A program made the position numbers and the translations under genes. A stretch of 64,000 nucleotides of DNA from Mangifera indica. Its lineage: Eukaryota; Streptophyta; Magnoliopsida; Sapindales; Anacardiaceae. This document shows positions 24,899 through 37,930 of the stretch, one piece after another (position 1 is the first letter of the stretch; every line of letters begins with the position of its first letter). The notes under the pieces are model-generated. The model saw nothing but the letters and a program-made list of their open reading frames with translations. It did no database searches and had not been told where the DNA came from. The stretch lies in NCBI RefSeq assembly GCF_011075055.1, contig NC_058150.1, positions 3,534,001-3,598,000 on the forward strand. Direction: 5' to 3'.

Positions 24899-27795
24899 TT
24901 AATTCTGAATCTTGGTGAAGAGGATGGGCGCACCATATTGAGGCTGTATGGTTACAAACAACATTGAAGCATGAACATAAGTTGGCGACAACACAAAGGT
25001 ATGTTGTTGGAGGATCATAGATAGGACAACTTTTGCTTCAGCCATGGCCAAGTTTTGACCTACACAGATTCCGGGGCCAAACCCAATGGGAGAAATGAAG
25101 CTAAATGCTTTCTGGGTTCATTGAATCTCTGCGGATTGAACTTGTTGGCATCTTCTCCCCAGATATTAGTATCATAATGTAAATCAATTAAGGCCAAAGA
25201 AAGTTCCGTGCCAGCAGGAATTTCGAGGTTCCCTAGCTTCACATTCGCCATTTTAGATGTTTGCCTCATCGCCATGACACTAAGAGGGTAGAGTCGAAGT
25301 GTTTCGTTTACTATCATGGTTACCTGTAAAAAAGTTTAAGTAGCAGGGCATCAGTACTGAATATGAAGGTCAAAAAAAAAAAAGAAACACTTAACGATTT
25401 TAAGGTCACTTAAGTTCTCTGCAATTAGCCCTTTGTCTCCACAGACACGAATCACTTCTTCCCTTGCTTTGGTTTGCCATTCTTGATGCTGTTCTAGAAG
25501 TATAAGTGCCCAGGTCAAAGCATTAGCAGTTGTTTCCTTTCCGGCGAAATAAAAGGTCTTGCATTCATTTATAATTTCATCTTCTCCCAACTTCTCGTCT
25601 TGGTTATCTTGGTTTTTGTAGGATGACATTAAAAGACTAAGTAGATTTCTTGAGTTTTCTCTTGTTATGTTGCTATTCTTGATCAGCGTCCTTATTGATT
25701 CCTGGGTTTCTATGTACAATCTCCACCTCTCTCTGTTTTTCTTGGTCGGCAAGAACCTGTATATGAAATAAGACAATATACAAAGAAAATAGCCCGCTGT
25801 AAATACTCTAGAGATAAAAAGGGCTTTGAATCTTGCATGTGATCCCAAGCCATGAAATGACAATAAGCAAACTGTCCACGCATTTTCCAATAGCCCAACC
25901 AGAAAAAGTAACTAATTATGAAATTCATGTTTATTGTTGAGATATTTTCCTTTGAATTTTTGTCGCACGTCATCTGTTTATTAGAGTTGTAATGTCTTTT
26001 CACTTTTCATTTACGATTGAGTTAAGGTTACTGATACTATTGAAGTAGTCCAAGATTCAAGAAAGAATTTATAGAGATATTGTCTTAAATTTTTGTCATA
26101 TATTATATATTTATTAAATTGGTAAGTCTCTTCTTTTACATTTGTTAGATTTACCATTGTTTAGTATCTTAACTCAACTTTTTTTGGGTTTTTATAATTT
26201 TTCTATTATAAAAGACACTAAAAATTAGTTTCTATAAGGCCAAACGACTATTTTCCAACCAAGGTTTGATGTTTTCTCAAAAGTCCCCCTTTAACTATGG
26301 AAATACTAAACACCCACCCATGACCAGTTAGATTTAACCAAACCCTAACGTCTGAAAATTTTATCTCCTTTTGCCCCCCTAAACTTTAAAAACTAAAATT
26401 TCCCCCAGCCTAAGTTTTAAAAAATAGTAGTTTTACCCTAGGGTTTGGTTTTGAAATCTCCGACGACCGTTCCGGCTCCATTGCCGACGGCCTCTCCCTC
26501 CCGAAGCAGCCTCTCCTTCCGGCGAATGTTTTCCTCCCATTTGGAGGCTCGATCGACGTCGGCTTGGCCTTGAAAAATTTTAGTTTTTAAAGTTTAGAGG
26601 GACAAAATTAGATTCTATTTTAGTTTTTTTTTAATATTATAGCAAAAATGATGATTTTACCCCTACCACCGTTAGAGTTTGGTTAAATCTAACCGGCCAT
26701 GGTAGGTGTTTGGTGTTTCCATAGTTAAAGGGGAGACTTTTGAGAAAACATCAAACCTTGGGTGGGAAATAGTCGTTTGGCCTTTCTATAAAGTAATTTG
26801 AATGGTAAAAACTTTTAAGGTGGAGAGCTTGACTTCGTGCCATCTCGATATACCAAATAAACTACTTTAGTTTGGCTATGAAGTCTTCTTATTCAACAAG
26901 AAAAGATACTATGCCTTTTAGTCACACAAAATTTATTCAAGTTTTTGTAAGGCAGCATTGTAATAATCAAACTAAGAGTCACCTGAACCATGGAAGATAG
27001 ACACTTCTGATAGCTTCAATGAGAAGTTGCAATTGCTGTTCTTGTAACTTGAAAATTTGCTTTCCTTTTTCATAACTACTTCCAAAAGCCGTGCGAGATA
27101 AAATATCCGCTGACAGTTCATGAAATTCCTTATGCACTTCCATCTCAAATTCCTCTCTCCCTCCCCTCATTTCCTCCCATTCTTCCAGCTTCTTCATGCT
27201 ACTCTCAACGATTTCTGGCACCCAAGCCTGTTCAAAACAACATATTCAGCTGAGGAACAGTGTACAGTACTAGTACACTAATTCAATTGAAAGAGGAAGA
27301 GTGAGTTGTCTTCTACCTTAACTCGCTCCATCTTGAAGGCCTGGTTGGCGATTCTCCTGTGGAACGCCCATTCATCACCCGTAAGCCCAACAAGTCCCTC
27401 GCCATATACACGCTTAGCCAGGGGGTTCAACGATAGTTTTTCGAATGATTTTCCTGTATTCATAAACACCTCCTTAATCATATCCGGGTCAGATATTACA
27501 AGTCTGGGCACTGATCCAAACCAGTATAAAAATGGTTTCCCATATAAGTTAGACCACTTGTGGTAAGAAGGCGCTACACGGTTGACAATATCGTGGTCCA
27601 GGCTCGGGACAGGTTTGGACGCTGCTTCTGTGAACATAAGGCGGAACTCCGCTGTGTTTCCAGTGATGAAGCGGTAGCCAGGGCCTCTTACGCCTTGCTT
27701 TTTGAAGTGGCGTTGAATCCAGTGATGAATGCATGAACAAATTTCACCAGAGATATAAGAAGAATCAATGACAGAGTAGCAAGAAGGAGTTGCAT
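24899..27795 (-). pseudogene. CYP749A-like cytochrome P450 pseudogene with all four exons and several lesions
   Basis: Exons on the minus strand: 27317-27795, 26983-27227, 25396-25756 and 24899-25323, with regular splice sites. The order is N-terminal anchor (MQLLLATLSLILLISLVKF), the WFGSVPRLVISDPDMIKEV region, RTAFGSSYE, the I-helix AGKETT, the ExxR motif ETLR, FNPQRF, and a C-terminus ending FTKIQN. Lesions: a frameshift near 27735 (after VKFVHAFI), another near 25110-25120 (KHLASF), and changes in the heme loop, which reads IGFGPGICVG where the family has FxxGxRxCxG. The cysteine ligand is kept, but the conserved Phe is Ile and the Arg is Gly. Intron 2 is about 1.2 kb against 83 bases in the sister copy and contains a 545-base Mutator-like element. 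It is a tandem duplicate of the neighbouring pseudogene, in the same orientation. Confidence 0.87.
26238..26782. mobile_element. Mutator-like foldback element (MULE MITE) with 9-bp target duplication
   Basis: The two ends are long inverted copies. The left end begins GGCCAAACGACTATTT and the right end is its reverse complement. Similarity continues for at least 115 bases, then resumes in an inner pair around CTAAACTTTAAAAACTAAAA. The element is flanked by the perfect direct repeat TTTCTATAA (26229-26237 and 26783-26791). A 9-bp duplication with long terminal inverted repeats is the signature of Mutator-like elements. There is no transposase, so it is non-autonomous. The middle (about 26455-26570) is GC-rich, unlike everything around it, and may be captured gene sequence. 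It sits in intron 2 of the second P450 pseudogene. Confidence 0.9.
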
Positions 27796-28948
27796 GGTTA
27801 AAACCATTAAAGAAGGTAAGCTACCCTGAAGCTGTAGATTCAACCAGATAGCTTGAATCTTACTGGTGATTTGGAGGTAATCAAATTCGAATAAATAAAA
27901 CAACCGTCCAAAGGAATAATAGATTAAACCGACACCAGTTTTCGGTGACATATTTGGATGGACTTCAAGATGCTCGACCTGTTTGAAGTTGGTTTCTAGA
28001 AAGATGCTTTCGACGATGACAAAACACTTACTTCCTATTGGATTCAATTGACCTTCCTTCACCATTATTGACTGTGAACTTTTTCTCCCGGTCTGCGTCA
28101 CCCTCACCGGCAGTATTGTTTTCATTAACAAGATAATATAAACTAAGGAGAAGTCTTTTCTATTATTATGATGACGAAAGACTATCAAGATTTGAAGCAA
28201 CCACCAGGTAGACCCAAGAGGGGTTAAGAGGGTCAACTGACCCCTTAATTTTCAAAAAAATATTTAATATGGTATGCTGAATATTATTGTTGAACCTCCT
28301 TATCTTTAAAAATTTTTAATTTTATATGTTTAATAACCTTTAAAATTTTTCATTGATGGGTATATATTTTACTTTTATTTAATATTGATCTTCTAAATTT
28401 TATTTATTAGTCTAGCAACCATCATGAGATGAGTAACGTCATGGACAAAACAAGAACAATGATGGTGGGGGATGTTGGAGATAGAATATTATTGAACAAA
28501 TCATGAAATTGTCAAGAGTCATCTTCCTTGATGCTTTCAGATAAGATTCCTATCTGTATTCCGAGTTATTCTGAGTGCAAATGGATGGTCCAATCACGTT
28601 ATGCTACTTGCATAGTGAGTCAATTAGTTATTGTTAGACTGTTTTTAGTGTGGTTCTCGTATATTTTCCTAAGAAAAAGTGTCCACACGGGGGATAGCTT
28701 TGATGATTTCGTACATTAGTGGTTTGTGCTACAATATCGAGAGTGATCGAATTCTTTCTTTGTCCTCGTTTAGGTGAAAAATGGAAGTGTGTTGGTATAT
28801 TAATAATTGAATATATATTGGGTTCGTTCTTACTTGTTCTTTTAATATGCTTTATTAATTTATTGCTTTATTAAGTAAATTTAAACGGACCAATTTCTCA
28901 GTGGCTTCTCTCAGGATGACATGAAGCCGTAAGCTGAATCAAGCGCAA
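27796..28948. other. Intergenic DNA upstream of the P450 pseudogene
   Basis: A 147-codon open extension runs upstream in frame with the P450 start (to 28236, minus) but shows no P450 or other known features and is treated as chance. The stretch 28230-28420 is AT-rich and may be old transposon sequence. No gene is recognised. Confidence 0.45.
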
Positions 28949-31202
<2,254 letters not shown>

Positions 31203-33732
31203 TGCAAACTTAACCAAAGCTAGATTTCATATCAATTCAAAGAAGATTAATTGCCCTTTTGTACACCTGAAAACGCTCGCAAAATAACTTATTATTATCA
31301 ATTAAAGAATTCAAAATTCTTGGATTGTTTGGATATTTAATTTGCAATGGAATAATGCCTCTATTTATATTACTCTATCCAACCAATACTACTGCTTATT
31401 TGCTTCCATTTTACAGGAAGATGCAATAGGTGTGATCAGGTGAGGCTTCTATTTCCCGACTTTCTAGCCCTTTGGTAGGAGCTTCTTCTTGGATAAGAGT
31501 GTTAAATGATTATTACGTTTTCTTTTGTTAATTATATGTTTTGATTCACTATTAATGGTACAAATTGTACAATTCACTATTAATGAGATTGTTGATTAGG
31601 TCTGATTTTTTCGAGTTTGGGTCTCAAATCAACAACATATGAATATATCTTACTGGACAAGTTGTATCTTGGAAAACTGTAAAACAGTCTTTGGTTTATA
31701 CTTCCACTTTGAAGGCGGAGTTTATTTTTAGTTTTGAATTAGCAGTTTCATCTATAGGCTTTGAATTACGGATTCAATCTTTATGCTATTGAAAAATTAT
31801 TATAATAACTCAGATGTTATTTATATGGCTAAGAATAATTAAAGTGAAAGTCGACATAAACACCTTGACTTAAAATACTTAACCTTGAGCATGTCAAAGC
31901 AAACAAAAGTGTTTATTGAACACATTAGTATTGAATTAATGATTATATATCATTTGACAAAAGACATGCTATTAAAATTGTTTACGAATTTGTAATGCAA
32001 ATGAGATTTTTATCGATTTAGTATATTTTTATTTGATTTGATATATTTTGAAACTCTAGATGATTAATTCCTCTCCTCTTTTAATTCTATTTGCAAAAAC
32101 ATATTTATATGAGAGTGGAAAATATTTTGTGAGGATCTAGAATAAGCATTTGAGGCTTATTCATAAACTGCATAAAGTACCACAGATAAGGTTTTCTTTG
32201 AAAATATGATCATTCACCATTATATAGAGGGATGGAAATGCCAAATAGCTATACAGGAATATTCAAAAACTTCACAGGCATATAAAATCATAAAACTCCA
32301 CCAGTCTCTTCCCCTTAAACCCACTTTTATGTTGCTATATCTAGAAGAAACACCATGGCCTACTATGCTAGCTCATGGAGGCCAAGAATCTTTTGAAGTG
32401 CAGTGTGTTATCTCCAGTGAGTTGCTCTTGAGTTCTCTAAGTTGGATGTTGGGTTTTTTTTCACAGGGTGTTGCTGTTTATTTTATTTGTCCCTACTGCC
32501 TGGCTGGGTTTGGATTAAAGTGGTCATATGTATTGAGGTTTAGGTGTTTGTTAATCGGGTTTTGTCAAAAAACTAGACATGTCATGAGTTGTGTTTCAAT
32601 GTATGCGGATGACTTGTTGTCCTCCGTTTCCTGGGGATAAGCTTAGGTTGTATTGCTTTCGGGTTTGTTTTTTCTTTGTGCAATGTATATATTTACTTAC
32701 CCAATTGAAAAAAAAAAAAAAAACAACCCACCTCCGTCGGGGGACGGGTGGGGAAGTGTAATGATTCAAGGCATTCCATCTATTTCCTTTAAAAAGAAAA
32801 GCTCTCTTTATGTGTTTTTATACAAGACCCTGATTGCACGTATGGGCATGCATGCATACACCAATTATGATTTTTCACTTCTTTTTGCTTTGGTTCTTTT
32901 GTTGAAGTATGGGTTACATTTGTCTTCTTAAAAGGACCATCCAGAGTCTCCTTTTGCTTAGAATAAGAAATATTGTAAAACGATACATGGATTGATGATG
33001 TTTTCTCCAGCAAGAGCGGAGAAATCTGTGAGCTCCAAATTTAAGTAAGCTTACTGCAGCCAACAACGATGGGTTGCATTGGGCCTCCGCTACGTTTCGC
33101 CCATTTTGAGCACTTGTGGTCCATTTATGTTAATCAATTGTGGGCCTGACTCCTAATTCTAAAAAAGCAGTTGGAAGCCTGCCACTGCCAGGGTGAAAGG
33201 ATCCTTGCATCTAATGTCAATTAATATTTTCAAGGTGATTCATTTAATTAATTATGCATATATAATGTAAAACCTAAATGCAAAGGATTAGGTTTAAGGA
33301 TCATGATTTAAGGTTATGGGAAATAGTTTATTTTTATGGTATAAGATTTAAGATTTATAATTTAAGTAGGATAGTTTAGGGTTTAATTTCATTTTATGGT
33401 TGATGTTTTATAATTTAGAGTTTAAAAAATAAAAATTTATGATTTACGATTTATAATTCACTATTAATTAATAACAATTTATGATTTATGGTTTATATAG
33501 TTAACTCTATATTGGTTGGCAAATGAAAAATAAAAATTTGGTACTTATTTTACCATGTTATCTAATAACTTTATCGGTAAAATTCCATTTAACCCATGTT
33601 ATGTCAAATATATTTTACCCCTATATAACCTTCTAGGCAGCAGAAATCAAAATATCTCAGCATGGTGTGTCTTTAATTTCTGTAGCAAAAAATTTGGATG
33701 GTCCATCAAGTGATTCAACCGATCTAAACCAC
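31203..33732. other. Intergenic region with transposon-like debris and repeat-like AT stretches
   Basis: No convincing gene. An A16 tract sits near 32709-32724 at the end of a stretch (32330-32725) that resembles the 3' end of a decayed LINE, but no 5' end or target duplication was found. Two TGGGCC motifs lie at about 33078 and 33143, some 600 bases ahead of the methyltransferase gene. At 33270-33500 there are repeated words like GATTTAAG, TTTATGGT and TTTAGGGTTTAA. Confidence 0.4.
33270..33500. repeat. Degenerate TTTAGGGTTTA-like repeat tract
   Basis: Many imperfect 7- to 8-base words (GGTTTAAGG, GATTTAAGG, TTTATGGT, TTTAGGGTTTAA, GATTTATAATTTA, GATTTACGATTTA) follow each other. This could be a decayed interstitial telomere-like array or simple AT drift. 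There is no clean unit or boundary. Confidence 0.35.
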
Positions 33733-34699
33733 ATGGTCGCCATGCCTCACAGCTGCCACAAGTTATGGCATCCGTCTTCTCCAATCCCCAGCTTAAAACC
33801 CTGCGCTTCTCTTCTATTCACACCCCAAAATTATCAACCAAAAATTGTCAACACTGTAAATGAGAATAATGAAAGAAGACAGTCATCAGCAGGCAGTATC
33901 AGACGACAGGTTTTAACCAAGGAAGGTAGAACCAAACTCAACGCCTTCTCCGACAGAGAATTCTATGCTTATCCTCGGTTCGTGACCCATGTGGATGATG
34001 GGTTCATTTCCACATTGTCCAATCTTTACAGGCAACGGCTGAAGCCTGGCTCGGAGGTTCTTGACCTCATGAGCTCATGGGTTAGCCATCTTCCTGAAGA
34101 AGTCGTGTTTAAAAGAGTGGTTGGACATGGGCTCAACGCACAAGAGCTCGCCAAGAATCCCCGGCTGGACTATTTTTTTGTGAAGGATCTTAATCAGGAT
34201 CAAGAACTTGAGTTCCAAGATGGCAGCTTTGATGCGGTGCTGTGTACTGTCAGTGTGCAGTATCTTCAACAGCCCGAGAAGGTAAGAATTGGGTTCAATT
34301 ACAGAGAGCTAAATCTTGAAATGAATAATCTGACAAATAGAAAGACAATTACAGGTGTTTTCTGAAGTTTTTCGGGTGCTGAAACCTGGGGGAATATTCA
34401 TTGTGAGCTTTAGCAATAGAATGTTTTATGAGAAAGCCATCAGTGCGTGGAGAGAAGGGAGTGCATACAGTCGTGTACAGTTGGTTGTGCAGTATTTTCA
34501 ATGTGTTGAGGGATTCACACAAGCAGAAATTGTTCGAAAATTACCAGAGGCTGCTGGTGCTGCTCAAAAGGAGCAATCGCCATTCAAATGGTTTATGAGG
34601 CTGATGGGGTTGTTGTCTGGTTCAGATCCTTTCTATGCAGTAATTGCTTACAAGAACTTTAAGCCCGTATATGAACGAAATCAATCTCTCTACTTATAA
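33733..34699 (+). CDS. Plastid-type SAM-dependent methyltransferase (Methyltransf_11-like)
   Basis: Two exons (33733-34281 and 34355-34699) give 297 residues, or 294 if the second ATG at 33742 is used. The first ~60 residues are Ser/Pro/His-rich with few acidic residues, as in chloroplast transit peptides. The methyltransferase core has motif I at EVLDLMSSW, then ELEFQDGSFDAVLCTVSVQYL (motif II region) and the post-motif VFRVLKPGGIFIVSFSN. Motif I lacks the usual Gly-rich loop. This matches a conserved plant subfamily I associate with At3g01660. Its substrate is unknown, and nothing in the sequence decides between a small molecule, lipid or protein. The longer open frame to 33667 begins with GTG and is not used. 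An ATG at 33662 is followed by a stop. Confidence 0.85.
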
Positions 34700-35123
34700 C
34701 AAAAAAACTATTATGTAATGCCGTGAATTGCTTTTGCCTTTTCATTTTGGATTAGTTGTTCTTTTCTTGATTACTAATAGAAAAATACTCTCAATTCCAT
34801 TATTGATTCTCTTTGAAAATATTTGTAAGTGATGGATTCTTTGACCAACACCAAGCATTACCATTAGATTTGCCTTGAATTTTCATTTGCTGATTGAATG
34901 CATTAATTCAAGAGTCATGGCTCTTGACTAACAAAGATCTAATAAAATTTTTCGAGCAACGAATGAGTTAATTTGAGAAGATTAGAAAGAAGATAAATTT
35001 GGTTTACAAATAATATAATATAATAATTCAATGTTAAAAACTTTTTTTCAATTGGTAAAGACACGGTTTTTCACTTCTCACTGAGTCTCTCTCTCAGAGT
35101 CTAAGGAAACAAGAAAGAAGACC
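34700..35123. other. 3' flank of the methyltransferase gene and leader of the next relic
   Basis: AT-rich, with a CT-rich stretch (CACTGAGTCTCTCTCTCAG near 35080-35098) just before the ATG of the ribonucleoprotein relic. This may be its old leader. Confidence 0.45.
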
Positions 35124-35540
35124 ATGCATTGTTCTTCAGCCACTCCGCTTTCAAAGCATTTCCTATTGGCTAAAAGCTATTTGACTTCTTTAGCAACGAC
35201 CCTTTTCACCAAAACCCCAAACCCGGTTCTTTCATTATCCTCTAATAAACCCATAAACCTCTCTTTGTTAGCCCAAAGCACCAAAAAGTTCTCATCTTTA
35301 CATATAATTCTACTCGTGGCTCAGACCGCAGATTGGGCCCAACAATAAAAAGAGGAAGAAGAGAATCTGAGTTGGGATAATCAATAGATTGAGAGTTGTG
35401 TCGATGTTGAGGAGAATCTCGGTGGTAGGAGTGAAGAAGAGGAGTATAGAGAGCCTTTCAAATAGGTTTGCGGGCAGTCATCTTATGATGTTGATAGTGA
35501 AAATCTGGCCCAGCTTTTTAACCAGGCTGGTATTGTCGAG
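35124..35540 (+). pseudogene. Chloroplast RNA-binding ribonucleoprotein (cp29/cp31-like), first-exon pseudogene
   Basis: The frame starts MHCSSATPLSKHF with a Ser/Thr-rich transit-peptide-like stretch and reaches LLVAQTADWAQQ, as in chloroplast cp29/cp31 RNPs. A TAA follows at once. The frame goes on as an acidic EEEENLSWDNQ segment, stop, then SEEEEYREPFK, stop, then a damaged RRM start with SYDVDSENLAQLFNQAGIVE and a donor-like GAG|GTACAA near 35550. These proteins stabilise and help edit chloroplast mRNAs. Three in-frame stops make this copy dead. I did not find the later exons in the following kilobase. Confidence 0.75.
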
Positions 35541-36290
35541 ATCTCTGAGGTACAAAGTTTCTGTCTTTTTATTTTATTAAATTTCAGTGGTAGGAGGGGA
35601 TTTTTATCATCTTCTATTTTTTTTGATAATGAGTTATGTTATTTTATGGTGTTTTGTTGAATGTAATAGAGACACTTATCAGAGTTGAGGATTTGATTTT
35701 GTGAAAATGAGTAGTGTTGAGGAAGCCGAGAAATCTGTGGATATGTTACACCATCGTTATATGAGTATCTTCTTTTTCTTTTCCCATTTGCATTGACACA
35801 TTTATCAGTTCTGTTTGTAGCAATATGCAATGTTAAAAGACTTCAAAGATTAATAAAACTAGTAAAATATCAAAAACTTTTAAGATAAAACTCTGAGTTC
35901 AAATTTCTATCATGATTGTAAAACTTTGACTTACCTATTATAATGATTATGAATTTAATTACTGTGTTTCAGATTTACTTGTTTAATAAATACAGACGGA
36001 TCTTTGATTCTTTATTTTTTTAAAAGTGGGTTAACTTTTGACTTCTTTAGTTCCATTTAGCAAAATTTCCCACGCCACACAATTTTGATTCATGCATCTT
36101 CGTGCTAATGTTTCCGTTGGAAGTGGTCCCCGTGCATTCCAAATTCTTTGCATCTAATAGCCTCTATTGGACTATTGTTTTGCTCATCTTTGTAGTTGAA
36201 TGTTATCATAACCTTTTTTATTTTAATTTAATATCTTACTGTGGGTGGATTGGGTTTCTCTCTCAATTACATGCATTAAGAATGTGAGCA
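35541..36290. other. AT-rich sequence between the RNP relic and the PPR relic
   Basis: No second RRM exon or other known domain was read in any frame. Probably decayed intron or intergenic DNA. Confidence 0.4.
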
Positions 36291-37190
36291 GTAAGCCACC
36301 CATAGAAGACATAAGAGCTAGCAATGTGATGCTAGCTGAAACTTCAAGGCTTAGGATTGTGGGATGTGATGGTGTCTTGCTATGTCTTCAATTCTTGGGT
36401 AGCTGAGGCTTTTTGGGTACATGACTTGAAGCTGTTGGGAGGTCAGAGGGGGAATAAATTTGCGTTTTCTTATTTGCTCAAGGCATGTGGAACACTGGGA
36501 TGTTAGAAAGGTATATTCATAGCCTAATAATTAAACAGTTTTTTCATTTAGATGTTTCAGCGGCTAGTGCACTCGTGTGGAATTATAGATGATGCTCACA
36601 GGGTCTTTGGTGCAATGGCTAAAAATCTTTCATTTTTTTTCCTTTCAAGCTTTTGTATTTGTTGGAAATGCTTTGTCAATCACATACTCCAAATGAGGTA
36701 GCATCATTGGTGTATTTGAATGTTTTAGTTCAGTAACAGACCACATCTTATTACATTGACTTCAATTAATAGTGCACATGCATTCCATAGCCTTCCTGGA
36801 GAAAGTAGAAATGTTTTTGAGAAGATGTTATCTAGACATTTAGATACTTGTCTCATTGACCCTCTTGCTCAGCCTGGTCTGCCACATGAAGCTTATGATA
36901 TATTAGCATCAATGCCTACAGAAGCTAGATCTAACACTTTTGGATAAATTGTTGGGGCTTGTAAAATTCTTGGAGAAGCAGGATTAGCAGGATGGGCTGA
37001 AAAGTTGTTCCACTTGAAGCATGACAAGCTTGTCCTAACATGTAAGCTTCTGAAGAGTATTGAGATTTTGAAAAAGGATGGGGAACAATTGTAAAAATAA
37101 GTTTCCAGATTGTAGCTGGATGAAGGTTTGCTGGTCCTCGGTATCAAGCGATAAATCCCATCCACAAGCTGTAGACTTTTACGCTATATT
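36290..37190 (+). pseudogene. Pentatricopeptide repeat gene relic with many stops
   Basis: Scattered frames read like a plant PPR protein. GNKFAFSYLLKACGTLGC, then a stop, is at about 36449-36505; IHSLIIKQFFHLDVS is at about 36515-36560. A stretch at 36790-37060 includes LPHEAYDILASMPTEARS and IVGACKILGEAGLA, typical of the last PPR/E-like units. Stops and frame changes are frequent, so it is not translatable. It is not related in position or structure to the intact PPR gene at 5645-11263. It could be a fragment of a tandem or transposed copy. Confidence 0.7.
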
Positions 37191-37930
37191 GGTGATAATG
37201 TTGACCTTACCATTTTGCTAGTGGGATACAATGGCAAGGTCTTTGTGCCTACCCAAGACAGCAAAGCCAACATTTTCCCCGGATTTGGTTGGGATTCAGG
37301 CTGCTCTTAAGATGCTGGCTGGCAAACGGGGAGTAGTTTTGTGGATAGAATTTCAGGAGACGAAAAAGGGTTGCGTTTTATACTAGTCTTTAATTAGATA
37401 AATAGTTTTTATAATAGCTCTTGTATAGCATTTGTAATAGTGATTGCATAACTAAGAGAGAGAAGAATTGGTTGCTACCTAGAGGAGATAAGAGTGAGAG
37501 TTTTTTAAGCATTGTAATGGCACACTTACTATATAACCATGCTTACTGTGCTGAGTACAATCACCTCTTTTTTCTCTGGATCTTTCTTTCTCTAAACTTG
37601 TTTTTTGTCTACATTTCCTTTAAATCAGAAAAATAAAGTCAGAAAAAATAAGTATTCATCATCAGAGAATGTTCTTGTCCGCAGTAACAGTTAATGGTAA
37701 GGTGAAACACTTTTTTTTCTGTATTCACTCAAAACATGAACTTTATATTTATAGTCTAGTTATGACTCTCCAGAGGATGCTTTTGAAGATTTCAAAAACA
37801 AAATTTGGTCGTCAAGTCCGGACAGCTACTGTTAAGAATGCGTGAAGCTGATTTTTGTCTTGACCAACTAATTGCACTGGTGTTGCAAAGTTATGTCAAC
37901 ATTCTTGTTAATAATATAACATTTCCTTAG
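37191..37930. other. Intergenic DNA, 3' flank of the NET-domain gene
   Basis: No gene is recognised. The part next to 37931 should hold the 3' untranslated region of the minus-strand NET-domain gene. Confidence 0.45.

Noticed and set aside
25757..26003. Open frame extending upstream of the third exon of the second P450
   Set aside because: It reads through a good acceptor into intron sequence and matches nothing. The exon joins perfectly to exon 2 at 26983.
27796..28236. 147-codon open extension in frame with the P450 pseudogene start (minus strand)
   Set aside because: The P450 anchor begins at 27795 as in the family. The upstream residues have no known features, so the extension is treated as chance.
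28230..28420. Possible hAT transposon remnant
   Set aside because: AT-rich with a few suggestive words, but no ends, target duplication or coding trace.
32206..32726. 144-codon frame containing YADD, then a poly(A) tract, suggesting a LINE reverse transcriptase
   Set aside because: No other reverse transcriptase motifs lie around YADD, and the poly(A) tract has no target duplication. It may be a LINE tail, but the motif alone is not enough.
33667..33732. Longer N-terminus for the methyltransferase starting at 33667
   Set aside because: The codon is GTG. The first in-frame ATG is at 33733, followed by a plausible transit peptide.
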